Below, one piece after another: positions 14,216 through 25,462 of a stretch of DNA of 64,000 nucleotides (position 1 is its first letter; each line of letters opens with the position of its first letter). A program made the translations under genes and the position numbers. Under the pieces are notes generated by a model. That model saw nothing but the letters and a program-made list of their open reading frames with translations, ran no database searches and was not told the DNA's origin. The DNA is from Ulota crispa (lineage: Eukaryota > Streptophyta > Bryopsida > Orthotrichales > Orthotrichaceae), in assembly GCA_963920765.1 (NCBI GenBank), contig OY987244.1, positions 18,084,358 through 18,148,357 on the forward strand, read 5' to 3'.

Positions 14216-14562
14216 TGTTGATTTAGATAATGATGTCCAAATCAACAGAACGTATTTAGTTTTTTACAGAATTCTATTAAATTAGTCAATTAGCGTGGGC
14301 AAGTGCCCAAATCAACAAGAAACTGTTGGTTTTCTGTTGTTTTGGAAGGAGTTTTCTACTAGTGTAAGTGCAAAAAGATGACCATAACAACTAAAGAGTG
14401 AGCATAATTCATGATGCATAACACTAAATGTTGCAAGATACTTCCATCTGTACGGTTAGATCTCTGATAGACATATGTATTCAATAACCCTAAAATGTCC
14501 CCCAAATGGAAATATAAAGGATTACCCACCCCCAGAATTGACCATGGTCGTTAAAGGGTTAA

Positions 14563-16598
14563 GCAAGAAGACTTATAGTGTGGACCTCCATTGCATCATT
14601 GTTATTGGTTTTTGCTCTTTGTAAAGAGATGCCACAATGTTTTTGTTCATGTCTTTTTGTAGATTATTTAAGACCATGTTAGAGTTCATGTGACAACTCA
14701 ATTTCACCGTTGTCACAAATGAAATGAGGGAGTTACATGGCTGTTGCCATAGATGGGGTGAGAGCAAGAAGCAATGCAAGTGTGTGAGAAACAAAAAAGT
14801 TTCTCCAAGTGGCACACAATGTGACTTTTCAAAAAAACAAAAAAAAATTGTTTGAAATTGTGGAGCTGTTCTAAATTTGCAGCTCTTTTGTTTGGTACAA
14901 TATGCTCTGAAATATTGTTCATCAATTGGTAAGTGAAAGCTCACAAGAATGCAACTCTCGTATGCAAGGAGGAGCCTTTTGGAACTAAAACTTTAGAAGT
15001 TGGCTTTGATCCTATTAGGACATTATAGTCTTGCAAAGGAAGTAAGAGAAAGCCTTGAATTTTTGAAATAAAATGAAAAGCATCTTGTTGTAATCAAGTA
15101 TCCAATCTTAGAAGGAGTTGTAAAATTAGATATTTATTCTCTATGTAGAAGGTTAGGGCCCATATTGCAAAACATATAGCTTTGGGATCTTTAGATGAAA
15201 GGGGAACAATTAATGCATGAACTTGTCAAATCTTTTTTCTTAGCATAGCAAAGAATTGAAATTTTTATGTGCACAACAACTACATCAAATACTATCTTTT
15301 CTTTTACAAATTCTATGTTGGATTATCAATAATGGAGAGTCTATTTATTTTTGCAAATAAGGAGAATTTTAATTGATTGAAATTGAATGTGTGTAGTTGG
15401 ACAGGTGAACAAAACAAAGTGGTCAATATTGAAAACAAGAAACAATGTGTTCCCTACTAATGAACTTTTAATGTATTTAATGCTAATGTGCAAAAGCATT
15501 TACTTGTTGTTTTATTGAAATGAACCCTTGAAGTCCTATGCACCTTATCTAAGTAAGAGGCTACAAGAGGTTATAGTTGTTTACTTGAATTTTTGTGAAT
15601 TGATGAGGGGAGCCATGTACTTTATCTTTGTTAGTTGATTTGCTTTTAATGGACCATGGATCCAAATGGAATTAGCTCAATTACCTTGTTTTATGAGCTA
15701 TCTGGTTTTTGAATCTACTAAAGAACTAATTGTGTGTGAAGTTTGAAGAGAGAAGAAAACCCTCATGTGATACGCTTAAAAAACGTGGTCACCCAAATTA
15801 AACACATGCCACTTATAAAACATCAAATTATTTAATTAATTAGTCTATTATAGTCTTGGAAAACCCCTGGATTCTGACTTATTAATGACTTTCATGATTG
15901 CATGTATTTTCCATTTCAATTTTGAGTGCAATTCGAAATAGTTAATCTATTGTAAATAGTACTTAACGGAATGAAATTGTGGACATGCCTACTGTGCAAG
16001 TCTACAATTTGTATGTATTTTCACTTGCAAACATGGAAATTTGGAACCTACTTAAGGTGGACATGTTTGTAGTTAGACAAAGGACACCTTTACATAAATA
16101 CACAATATGCTAAGCTTAGATATATTTAGAATTTAAAGTCTATGTGGTCTAAAGGAAGACCACCTTTTCATTATAAATCAGTGCACATTGCATATGTGAT
16201 TTGGTGTGGTTTTCCAAGTGTTGCTTTCAACGCATCTTGTGATAAAATGAAGAATGAAAGTTGAAACTTTAATTACTCTAAAATTGTCATCCAATTGAAG
16301 AAATAGAATAGGATATATGGAGGCAGCAGTAAAAGGCTTGTGAAACCAAAAAAAAGAGCCAAAATTGAAGAAGGTGCTCAAAGTTTTATCCCCTTGGTTG
16401 GCTCTTGTGAAATCCAAATTTTGCTTATGGATTGGTCATCTTTGAAAGTAGAACTCTTCAAAAAACCTAATTTGAAAAATCCTTCTCAACCCCCACTTTT
16501 ACATTCTATCAATTGGATAACTTCATACGTTGCCCCTGTGTTTCATGTGCTAGTAAATTTTCATGAATTGAGAGTTTGAAAATCAAAACTTAAAACCT
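14563..16598. other. intergenic DNA, no gene supported
   Basis: This AT-rich stretch has only short unrecognised open frames (for example 14573-14944 on the minus strand). No element ends or RNA genes could be supported. Confidence 0.5.
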
Positions 16599-16600
16599 AC

Positions 16601-16901
16601 ACTAAATAGTGTATTTAGGTTGCCTTAACAATTAAGTTGTCTTACCTTAGAAAGTTACCTTGGGACTTGTCACGTGATCAATTGAAGGTGCATGCAACTC
16701 TCTAAATGCTTGAATTTCATGTGTTTAACAACTTGGAAGTAGCTATTTCATTTTTCCACACCTTTGTTGTTGTTGCTAGGCCATCTAAAATTTATTTCTT
16801 GCAGTAATTATTAATGAAAGTAATTGTAGTAAAAGTGAATGTTTATATAGTGTAGAATATCAAGAAATTAACATGGGGCAACCTAAATGCACTATTTGGT
16901 G
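16601..16901. mobile_element. TA-flanked MITE with CACTAAATAGTG termini, copy 1
   Basis: The left end is TA|CACTAAATAGTGTATTTAGG and the right end is CCTAAATGCACTATTTGGTG|TA, forming inverted repeats of about 20 bp with TA on both sides. The interior is shared in order with 54415-55008 and, more diverged, with 10494-10790. Despite the CACTA start it lacks the AGAAAA end and 3-bp duplication of the CACTA elements. TA duplication points to a Tc1/mariner-type MITE. Confidence 0.65.
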
Positions 16902-17179
16902 TAACGTTGTGTACTACGTCTCAAACTCTCAATTCACTTTTAAAATGCCAACAAACAATTTTACAATACAACTTGCTTGCTGTTTTTGTGTTTACTATTC
17001 CAAATCAATATGGAAGTTTGCTTTAAGTCTCAACAAATCATTCAAAGAGAGGTTTCAAATTTCAAGTTTATTTTAGGATTTCTTTTCATCTTGACAACCT
17101 AGAAGATTTAAGATTGAACATCAATTTGGGACTTTGCGAAGGTAGGCATGATTTGGTTTTTGCGCAAAATTTTGGTATA

Positions 17180-17538
17180 AGGTAAAAATACCATAAACGG
17201 TTACTGCCCAATAATGGCAGAGTAGAGTGTCCTTAAATCAACAAGAGCTGGGTTTGAAAGAGATTTCAAAAAGATGCTCTTTCCTTATATTTGATTGGTT
17301 CAAATTTATTTTGGAACAAGGTTCTAGAGGTAACTATTTAAAGTGCACCTATGAAACCATAATTGGTCGAAACCCTAAATCCACATTTATATTGCAAAAA
17401 ATATTCAATTTCGAGTTTTTTTTTTTTCCCACTCTTCCTCATCCTTGTTTTTCCACAAATTGAGCTTAATTTCTCAAGAAATTCCCCATATCTTTAGGCT
17501 AAACTTCCTTATTTTAACCGTTTATGGTATTTCTACCC
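17180..17538. mobile_element. TA-flanked MITE, AGGTAAAAATACC subfamily
   Basis: The left end is TA|AGGTAAAAATACCATAAACG and the right end is CGTTTATGGTATTTCTACCC, good inverted repeats of about 25 bp. The interior matches the element at 39335-39713 in reverse orientation, including the run CCTAAATCCACATTTATATT. The right flank reads TG where TA is expected. Confidence 0.7.
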
Positions 17539-18335
17539 TGAAGCAACACCATTTTTTATAACAGAATGTTTAGTGATACATTCCAACTTTTCTGGTGGAT
17601 GAAACTGCTGATTTGCTCCACGATTTTGAGATGATGAGGCTATGTTTGGATGAATGTGCACTTTTTTTTTTTGACAAAGCAATAAGTTTTCATTCATGAG
17701 TTCCATATGGCATCCATGTCCTTGGATGAAAATAGTTGAGCCACTCTGCTAAAATTTGCTTTCTGCACCGCCCAAACTATCCGGAAAAATTACCGCTTGG
17801 GCCTGGGAGTGGGATTTGGAGCCTTCTGTGGCCGCCTTTAGATCCACACATTGCACGCTTAAAGCTAATCACGTCATTTACGTGGATCGAATGGGGCCTT
17901 GGGGAGTTCTAATTTGGATTCGAACACCCAATCATTGGACAGCTCACGTAAAGTAAGCTTACTGCAGAGTATAAACTGTTTCACTGTAGAGGAGAATAAA
18001 ACCAAAAATCTGTTCATAAATGAACTGACTCCAATTCTCTTAAATGGCAATCTAGATGGAGAATTTTGGAACGGCATCTCAGCATCTGTAAGTTACCCAC
18101 AACCCAGGATTAACTCCAACAAGTAGTTGGCAGTCCCTCCATATTGGCTGCCGTTCATTGGCGCAGATAAGCGTTCGGAGAGGAATTTTCACTTCACCGC
18201 CTTAAATCCGGCATTTTCCATACTTATTTATTTTTGCTGAATTGCATCAGATATTTCCTGTATTTTCTACATTTACACTGCAACATACTGTTCTTAGATA
18301 TTTGGTAAAATTGACCAGTTTCTACCTGATATTTA
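17539..18335. other. intergenic DNA, no gene supported
   Basis: GC content is somewhat higher around 17750-18190. Short overlapping open frames occur on both strands, but none has a recognisable domain or splice context. Confidence 0.45.
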
Positions 18336-18794
18336 GAGCATCTCCATCGGTTGATTTCGGCTGCTCAAGTAGCAAGTGAAATTGGTAATGCTCCCAAACA
18401 CAAACCCCACTGGTGCCCCTTTCAGATCTTTTTTTTTGCGGGCTCACCACAAAGAGGTTTGGGGACGGCATGTTGCCGGGGTTCTTCATTACTCTAGCAA
18501 GCTTGAATTCCAATCCTTTTCAAAAATCCCAGACTATTTCGAGGTTGAGTGACACTTGCTATTGGTAATGTCGGGAGAGAGCGGTTTGTCTGGTTCTGTT
18601 TGCAGAACAAAGAGTGCGTCGCGCTGTAGAGATAGAGGCCAGGCCGTTCAGGAGCTGCGCTGCAGATTCTTTGTTGTGTCCATTCCACTCTAGACCAGTG
18701 GAGGTTCGACGTTCCGCCCGGCCAATTAAGCAAGTACATGTCTTCGCAAACGTTCTTGGCGAGTGCAGTTTTCCCCCAACGGGTGGAGATGCTC
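18336..18794. mobile_element. PIF/Harbinger-like MITE with GAGCATCTCCA termini
   Basis: The termini are GAGCATCTCCATCGGTTG and, inverted, GAGCATCTCCACCCGTTG. TTA flanks both sides (18333-18335 and 18795-18797), fitting the 3-bp TWA duplication of PIF/Harbinger elements. The 459-bp interior is relatively GC-rich, which explains open frames on both strands. Confidence 0.72.
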
Positions 18795-18797
18795 TTA

Positions 18798-20499
18798 CAA
18801 ACTCAATCGAGTTTTTTTCAATTTGAACCAACTCACATTCTCACAGTACACTAAATGTCAGTTCCCTTGGACTGTGTTGTATGTCACGTGCACAGAACAA
18901 TGTTAACAACATACTGATGTAGGGCTTGTAAAGTGTATGTTTCTTCTATTTTGGATTTTGGTAGCTTGTAAATGGAAATAATTAGAGGAGGATATGGATA
19001 GTTTACTCTACTATCACACCTACACTATGATTAGTTTTATGTTTTTAAATACCCATATCTGTTAGTGGTTTGTTTTAAATCTGGATTTATTGGTATTACA
19101 AGAAAGGTCTCACAGATATTTAGCAAGACCTCAATTAAACATACAATGTAAGGCCTCATAGATATTTATGTAACAAAGTAAGACCTCAATTAAACATACA
19201 ATATATAGCCTTATTGGCCTAGTTGTAGCAATTTCAATTGCAAAATATCATCAACAACTAAAATTTGTCAACCTAGCTAGCACTTATGGATGACCACAAA
19301 GGCCAAGTAAAGGAACAAGAAGGCCAAACATGAAATGACAAATATGATCACGTATGACCATGGTTTTTTTTTGTAAAGTTCATGAATAGTAAAACTCTAC
19401 GTGCCCTTTGATGTGAGGATAATTTTGCAAAGGACAAAAGTGCATTGACTCAAATCAAATCTAACGTAAATGCCAAAAGAAAAAAAAACCATGTGTATGA
19501 TTGCCAAAATCTCTAAATAAGTGACAACAGGACAATTTCAAGTTTGAGCTTAGAAATGGCCCTAACTCATTGAAACCCCAATAACTATCACATTTTTGAA
19601 ACTTGACACAAAACCTTGACTCAGTTACCTTTTAAATGATACAATAATCATGTCATTTGGTGTTTTAAAGTTTTTATAACTAGTTTTGAATTAAGGCCAA
19701 ATGGTAATAAAACATTCCACTTATACCTCATGTTTTTTTCTTTGGCTTTATACCATATAAAAGGAGCTTAGGCTAGATGGCATGCTGTTTTGTGGGGCCA
19801 AGGTGAACTAACCCCCACATTGCGCATCATGGTTTATTGCACAAAAGGTGAAAAACTCAATTTTTTTTCAATCAAGGTAATAGTTTATCTTGTATTTTGT
19901 TGTTGTTCAATTATATCCTTCCATGTGGTTCTAGGTAAAAGCAAAGTCCTTGAATCCAAATTTGAATTCAAATTTCCCAAATTTAATCTCATGATGGTGA
20001 ATATTTAAACTCTTACATTTTTTGACCATTGAAAAACCAAAGCTTTTTCATCCTAACCCCACATAGATTTATGGTATACTGCAAGGGAACATTGTCAATT
20101 TGATCATTTTTGTGAATTAAGACATTTTTTTGTGAATTAGGACACTTTTTTGTCAATTTGGACACATTTAGTCAATTAGGATGTGTCGATTTGGACACCA
20201 TTTCCTTGTAGTATATGTATGTGGTAAACCTCAAACCCTCATTGTCCCTTGTCTAGATGAATGGGGCCCAGAGCTTGGTCAACCATTTTATGAGTTTGTG
20301 ATGAGACTAAGGTGAAAAAGCTTTGCTCCTTCATATTTCAAAAATTGTGAAAGTTTGGAAACTTATCATTAGGAGATTGAATTTGGGAATTTTGAATTCA
20401 CATTTGGGGATTCAAAAACCTTGATTTAATTTAGATATACAGAAGAGGGTACAACTAACAAATGCCGCATAGGTGGTAAATTACTAATTTTACCCTTGT
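18798..20499. repeat. intergenic DNA with a worn Mutator-foldback relic
   Basis: Sequence at 19855-20010 (with CTTGAATCCAAATTTGAATT) is mirrored at 20330-20490 (AATTCACATTTGGGGATTCA), like the arms of the Mutator foldbacks, but no clean ends or duplication remain. A short direct repeat with CAATTAAACATACAAT lies at 19131-19202. No gene was seen. Confidence 0.5.
20075..20217. repeat. short element with spaced TTTGGACAC / GAATTAGGACA motifs
   Basis: The ends read ATACTGCAAGGGAA and, inverted, ATACTACAAGGAAA. Between them, short motifs (GTGAATTAAGACA, GTGAATTAGGACAC, TCAATTTGGACAC, TCAATTAGGA) recur about every 18-20 bp. A related block in the opposite orientation lies at about 52880-52975. Confidence 0.5.
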
Positions 20500-20503
20500 T
20501 TAA

Positions 20504-21399
20504 CCTCTAAAAGACCAAAGTCCCTTTAAGAGACTTATAGGTTTTGGGTAGGCTTGTGTGACCTTAATTTTTTACATGATTTTTTGAAACTTTTTATGAG
20601 TGTGTAGGAATGTATAAAATTTGTGGGATGCAAAAAATCATGTGACTGTGTCACATGGTTCACAAGTTATGGGTTTTTTTTGCCAAAAGCGGTTCAAGGG
20701 GTAGCGTGGGCAAGGGAAAAATTATTGACTTTGGAAGGGGGGAGCAAGGAGGGGTTGCCACATATTGTTGTGGTGGTCCCCATTATTTCGTCATTGGCCC
20801 GTTTCATTTTCATTTAGGAGGTTAGATTGGGCTTTGGGAGCTTCTAAATTTTACAGATTTTGAGTTGTTTAATTTTTGTTTTTTGACGTTTGAAGTGCAT
20901 TTTTATCTTCAAACACACATGCAAACACACCGTTTGGATTCTCCATATCTAAATACATGTGGTGGGAAACTTCACTCAAAAATGTCGTAGTGTATTTGCA
21001 AAACTTGTCATATAGTGGCATTACAATATTTTTTAGGATGTGTTTTGTGTCTTTGATTGCCTTGAAAATTGGTGTACAAAGCTCTAACTTGATTGCTTGT
21101 AAGATAAAATTACAATTTCAAGGTTTGTAGTGCAAAGAAAATCAGCAAATGGTGGTCAAAGCCATTTTAAATTTTCGGGCGTAATGGAAACGAAAAGAAA
21201 AATCTCTTCAGATGCTCATAACTTTCAATCCGTACGGTCAAATGTCACAAAATTTTCAGCGATTATTTTTCTACAAGTGCATTACAAAAGTCAATGGTTG
21301 GATTTTCAAGAACAGTATTTTATTGAAATTTTTGATGAACGCATCAATTGGGGTAGTTTTGAGTGATTTTCACAGAAATTGGTCTTGGTAGTTTAGGGG
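20504..21399. mobile_element. TTAA-flanked TIR element, 896 bp
   Basis: The left end is TTAA|CCTCTAAAAGACCAAAG. The right end, inverted, is TTAA|CCCCTAAACTACCAAGACC. TTAA lies on both sides (20500-20503 and 21400-21403). Open frames inside (for example 21130-21366) have no recognisable domain. Confidence 0.6.
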
Positions 21400-21521
21400 T
21401 TAAAAAAAAGCAAAGCTTTTATTGACCTTAACCCAAAACTATGGATGTGCAATAGACAATTCATCCAAATGGGAGGGCAATGAGGGGTCAATTCACCTCT
21501 GCCCAATTGCGTGCCATTTAA

Positions 21522-21888
21522 CCCCTAAAGGACCATGGCCTTTATTTTGTCAAAAGAAACTCAAAATTGTCACTTCTATGGCAAAGAGTAAAAAAGATTG
21601 AAAACCAGTCATTTTGCATATCTAACTATAAAATCTTGTACTAAACTACAATAAGAATGTGTCATACAAAACTCAAGTACTTTGACCACACAAATTGGAA
21701 GATATTTGCATTTAAAGTGTAAAAAACAACTTTTTTGCACCTTGCCTGACTAGATTATTTCACTTTAAACTTTTTTAACTTATAATTTTTTCTCCACAAA
21801 GTTTCAAAAAATTAAGACAAAAATTGAGGCCGTAGGTACTTGCTCAAAATCCCATTTGTCCCTCGTAGGGACAATGGTCCTTTAGGGA
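21522..21888. mobile_element. TTAA-flanked TIR element, best-preserved copy (piggyBac-like signature)
   Basis: The left terminus is CCCCTAAAGGACCATGGCC and the inverted right terminus is TCCCTAAAGGACCATTGTCC, about 17 of 19-20 matching. TTAA flanks both sides exactly (21518-21521 and 21889-21892). At 367 bp it cannot code for a transposase. Its interior is repeated, reversed and 5'-truncated, at about 52505-52835, and its right half matches the left end at 50288. TTAA target choice plus CCC-starting termini are the hallmark of piggyBac-type elements; the assignment is inference. Confidence 0.78.
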
Positions 21889-21892
21889 TTAA

Positions 21893-24640
21893 CCCTAGCC
21901 TATGAAGGGGGATCAGCCACTTTCTTTAGTTTAGAGGAGCTGCAACGTGGTGGATTGATGGTCCTTTTTGAGGTTGCATAGACCAAAAACATAAATGATT
22001 CTAGCAATAGCCTATTTAAACAAGTATTTAGAGCATTCTCAATCCAGTAGGTATATTGAATCTATAATGATATTCTCATAGTGGGTTCTAGCTTGAGAAT
22101 TGCAAACTTGGTCCAATGCATCTTGCATGTGAGATATGATTTTTAAAGGGATAGTAAATTATGGGACATACCCAGTAGTTTTTGCGACCCTCAAGAGTTA
22201 TTCAAATTGCTCTTTATATTTTTGTTAGAGAAATGATGACTACTTTACAATTCAGAAGTTTAGATCTTGTAAGAAAAGCCTAACATAAATAAAGTTTACA
22301 TTTCTCTCTACTAGCGTGCATTAAGTCGGAGGAGTCGATGTGTCGCCCGCTTTGCTCTAGGCCACGCAACAAAGCTCTGTAGTTGCCATCGACAAGCCTC
22401 ATTGCATGGTCTGGATTGAAGATGCATTGAGGTCATTGCTATTGATAGCCCTTCAAGCTTGTATAGAAAGAGCCAATTGGAATGCTTCTCTTCACTCTCA
22501 ATATTAACAAGAACTACGTGAGAGCCAATAACCCTCGTGAGTTCTCTTCAAAAAGTACGATGAAGGCTTTTGTAGCTTGCATCTGAAAAAACTACTCCCT
22601 CTATCTCTCTAAAAAACTCTAAATTAGACACAACTCTTGTAACCCTAAAAAAACTCCCATTTGTTGATTTCAAACGTTGAGAAAGCCTTTGCCATGTTCA
22701 ATGATCTCGTGAGTGCAAGTTAAGCAATTAGAGAGCATTCCTCTCTTAGCAAGCTTGGCCTTGCCCATACGAGGTACCATTGTTGTTATCAATCTTCAAA
22801 TTGTTAATAATGAGGAGCTAGCAGCATGCACATATACTTTTTGCTTGGAATTTGGGTGCCCAAATGGTAGACATCAAAGCTAGAGATTTGCATACAATTG
22901 GTAAATGGCATATCAATTCTAGAATGTATTTGTCACAAACACAAAGATTAAAATAATGAGGAGTTGGCAACAATCACAAACTATGCACAAATATGATACT
23001 TTTTGCATGGGATTGGGTGCCTAAATGGCAACATTAGAACTGGAGATTTTGGATACATTTGGTAAATGGTGTATTGATTCTAGAATGCATGTGTCACTAG
23101 CACAAAGACTAAAAAGACAATTAATCCTTCACAAGGAAAAAAATTGGACGTTTTTACAGGGAGAGAGGAAGTATATTGGACTAGATGACATGGTAGTTAT
23201 GCTGAATTTTCTGTTCCTGCCATCTGAGTGTGGACAAAGAATTTACAAAATACTCCGAAAACTACGCTACAAGGTTATGAAGAGTCACATCAAATTGCCC
23301 TCATGTTGGAGATGATGGTTTATGAAGAATTTTGAAAAATCTTACAGTTAGAGGAGATGTTGGTGGAACTCTAAAATAATTTACCTTGTGTTGTAATAAA
23401 GCTGAAAAGAACACTAGAATGACTAGCGGTGATTCTCTTTAATCCTTGTAATTAATAAGTGTGTTCTAATGAAACCATCTCTAGAGGCGTGCATAAATTT
23501 GCACTTACACTTTATGTTAAAGATGGTCTAAATAATGAAACTTGCACATACTTTTGAAATAAAGTCATATGCTAAGATCACTCCTAAAATCACATGCAAA
23601 TGGATTTTGGATCATGGTCATTTGGATGCAACTTTTCCGTGGTATGTATAGTGGAAACTAGGTGAACAATTATTGAGGCAATTATTTCTTTGTATAATGG
23701 ATTTAGCTCCAAGGACCTAGCATTCAAATCAATATAACATTCATAAATACCATCAATTACCTACATATCATGAACTTGGTGTGAAAAAAGCCTTCATTTT
23801 TTTGGAAGATTGAGCTTGAAAGCACAAAATGTCGGGTATTTGAAAGCCATACAAAAACTTAGTTACCTATCATTTTCAAAAATGACGTTCTACCTTTTAT
23901 AGCTTAATTCTACCTTTTATGACTTATAGTCAAATTTCAAAAATCATTTTAGAAGGATATTTAACTCTCCCTAATTGCAGTGTCTTAAAAAGACAACATG
24001 ATACTTTTACAAAAAATAACTATCTAAATTATAGAGGTATTCCCCTAAGAATGCCCTGAAACAAGAGATTTTCAAAGTAAATTATATCTATTACTTTATT
24101 TTTCTTTCTTTTGTTGCAACGTGGAATCATTAATCATAGAGTCTCTGAACATGCAAGATTTATTCTTAGACAAAATCTGGCTTAGAAGAAAAATACTAGC
24201 ATTATTAATTTAGAAGAATACTACCATTGTTAAGTTAGAAGAATACTACCATTGTTAAGTTAGAAGAATACTAGCATTGTTAAGTTAGAAGAATAGGATG
24301 TTTTTAGATTTTTTTTTCTTAAATTTTATAAAAGAGAAATTAAATAAATAGAATTCAACTTGAAAGTTCTTGTTGCAGTTATGCTTAATGACTTAAGCCA
24401 TACTAGCATACCAAAGCCTCTTTATATAGCCATTTTTATTATCCTAAACAATTATTGTAAATGCATTCTAATCTCCAACTATAATTCTTTGATACGTTAC
24501 AAATATTTTAGAAAGTACAACGATTTTACTTAACCACCTAATGACTTGCAACATTTCAAATTAATACTTTAATCACTTGTTTTAAAATCACTACCTTTGA
24601 TTACTATAATGTTAGGGAACTCATTGTTCATAATGTGTAT
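21893..24640. repeat. intergenic DNA with a 150-bp direct duplication
   Basis: A unit at 22806-22950 (AATAATGAGGAGCTAGCAG ... CACAAAGATTA) is repeated in diverged form at 22952-23112. The open frame 23025-23315 (96 codons) starts in the second unit and has no recognisable domain, so it is not called a gene. No element ends were seen. Confidence 0.45.
24182..24295. repeat. 25-bp tandem repeat
   Basis: About four and a half units of TTAGAAGAATACTACCATTG followed by TTAAG, the first unit degenerate. It is non-coding. Confidence 0.85.
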
Positions 24641-25048
24641 GGGAATTGATATGTGCACACCGGGGTTGATATTTGCACACCCCTCGGGGGTAAATTTTAG
24701 ATTTCTACAATCAAAAAGCTTAATTTGAGAATTTTGAATTTAGATTTGGACTTAGAGACCATGATATTGTCTAGATTCATGAAAAGGGCTACAATTGAAC
24801 AACACCCAGTGAATAAGCTTAGCTAGGGCAAAAAGTGTTACATTTACTTTTGTTTGTAAAAAAAATAAGCTTTTTCATTGGGTGTTGTTCAATTACAACC
24901 TTATTTATGGTTCTAAACAAAATCATGGTCTCTAAATCCAAATTTAAATTCAATATTCTCAAATTCAACTTTTTGATGGTAGAAATCTGTAATTCATCCC
25001 CAAGGGGGTGTGCAAATATCAACCCCCCGTGTGCACATATCAATTCCC
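24641..25048. mobile_element. Mutator-type foldback MITE, copy 2 (9-bp TSD)
   Basis: Termini are GGGAATTGATATGTGCACAC and its inverted complement. The 9 bp on each side are identical (AATGTGTAT). The arms of about 190 bp are near-mirror images, with landmarks GGTAGAAATCT and TTGGGTGTTGTTCAATT. There is no coding capacity. Confidence 0.88.
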
Positions 25049-25462
25049 AATGTGTATATTGTATACATTCACTAAAATGATCATTCTATAAATGATTTGA
25101 TATTTGCTTTTTGGGTGACAATCAAATCTAATATGATCCATAAATTATAATCCATAAATTGTAAAGACTTGTTTTTCCATCCATCCAAATGGTTTTAAAA
25201 GGTTTTAGAACTTTTCTCTAACATGTGTGGTAGATACCTCCAAAAACATTTTACGTAAATCATTATTTCAATCAAAGAGTGTAGGTATGCTCACCAAAAG
25301 ATGAACCCTTTTGCGATTCAAAAGTTTCCTCTAAATTTCAAACATAACCTGATATTAAAATGCCTAAAGAATCTAAATCAAAATAAAGCAATCAAGTCAT
25401 TTCTTTTTTGTATTTGAATCTAGTGAAAGTTTAAAGTATTCCAATTATTTGTAGTCTAACAA

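Larger units (their letters stand above)
11050..14364. mobile_element. CACTA-type non-autonomous transposon, copy A
   Basis: The termini are perfect 13-bp inverted repeats CACTAGTAGAAAA / TTTTCTACTAGTG. The 3-bp TAA duplication on both sides (11047-11049 and 14365-14367) is the CACTA (En/Spm) signature. The 3315-bp interior contains a Mutator foldback (11925-12336), a tRNA-like T-arm motif near 11339, and about 1 kb of AAGATTCTC-type minisatellite. No transposase reading frame is visible, so movement would need an enzyme from elsewhere. A second copy lies at 26574-29931. Confidence 0.88.
10836..14558. mobile_element. TTAA-flanked TIR element interrupted by a CACTA element
   Basis: The left end is TTAA|CCCATTAAGGAC and the right end is GGTCGTTAAAGGG|TTAA, with TTAA at 10832-10835 and 14559-14562. 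Removing the CACTA insertion at 11050-14364 and its duplicated TAA leaves about 405 bp, the usual size for this family. The outer element is therefore older than the CACTA insertion. Confidence 0.7.

Noticed and set aside
16601-16901. Called a CACTA transposon from its CACTAAATAG start
   Set aside because: It lacks the CACTAGTAGAAAA terminus and 3-bp duplication; TA on both sides fits a Tc1/mariner-type MITE better.
23025-23315. 96-codon open frame with plausible composition
   Set aside because: It begins inside a local duplication, has no recognisable domain, and no splice partners could be found.
22320-23460. Possible LTR retrotransposon remnant
   Set aside because: The 150-bp direct repeats lack TG...CA ends, primer-binding site and polyprotein; left as an unexplained duplication.
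24182-24295. Evenly spaced repeats that could suggest a CRISPR array
   Set aside because: The units abut as a 25-bp tandem repeat with no unique spacers, and the genome is a plant.
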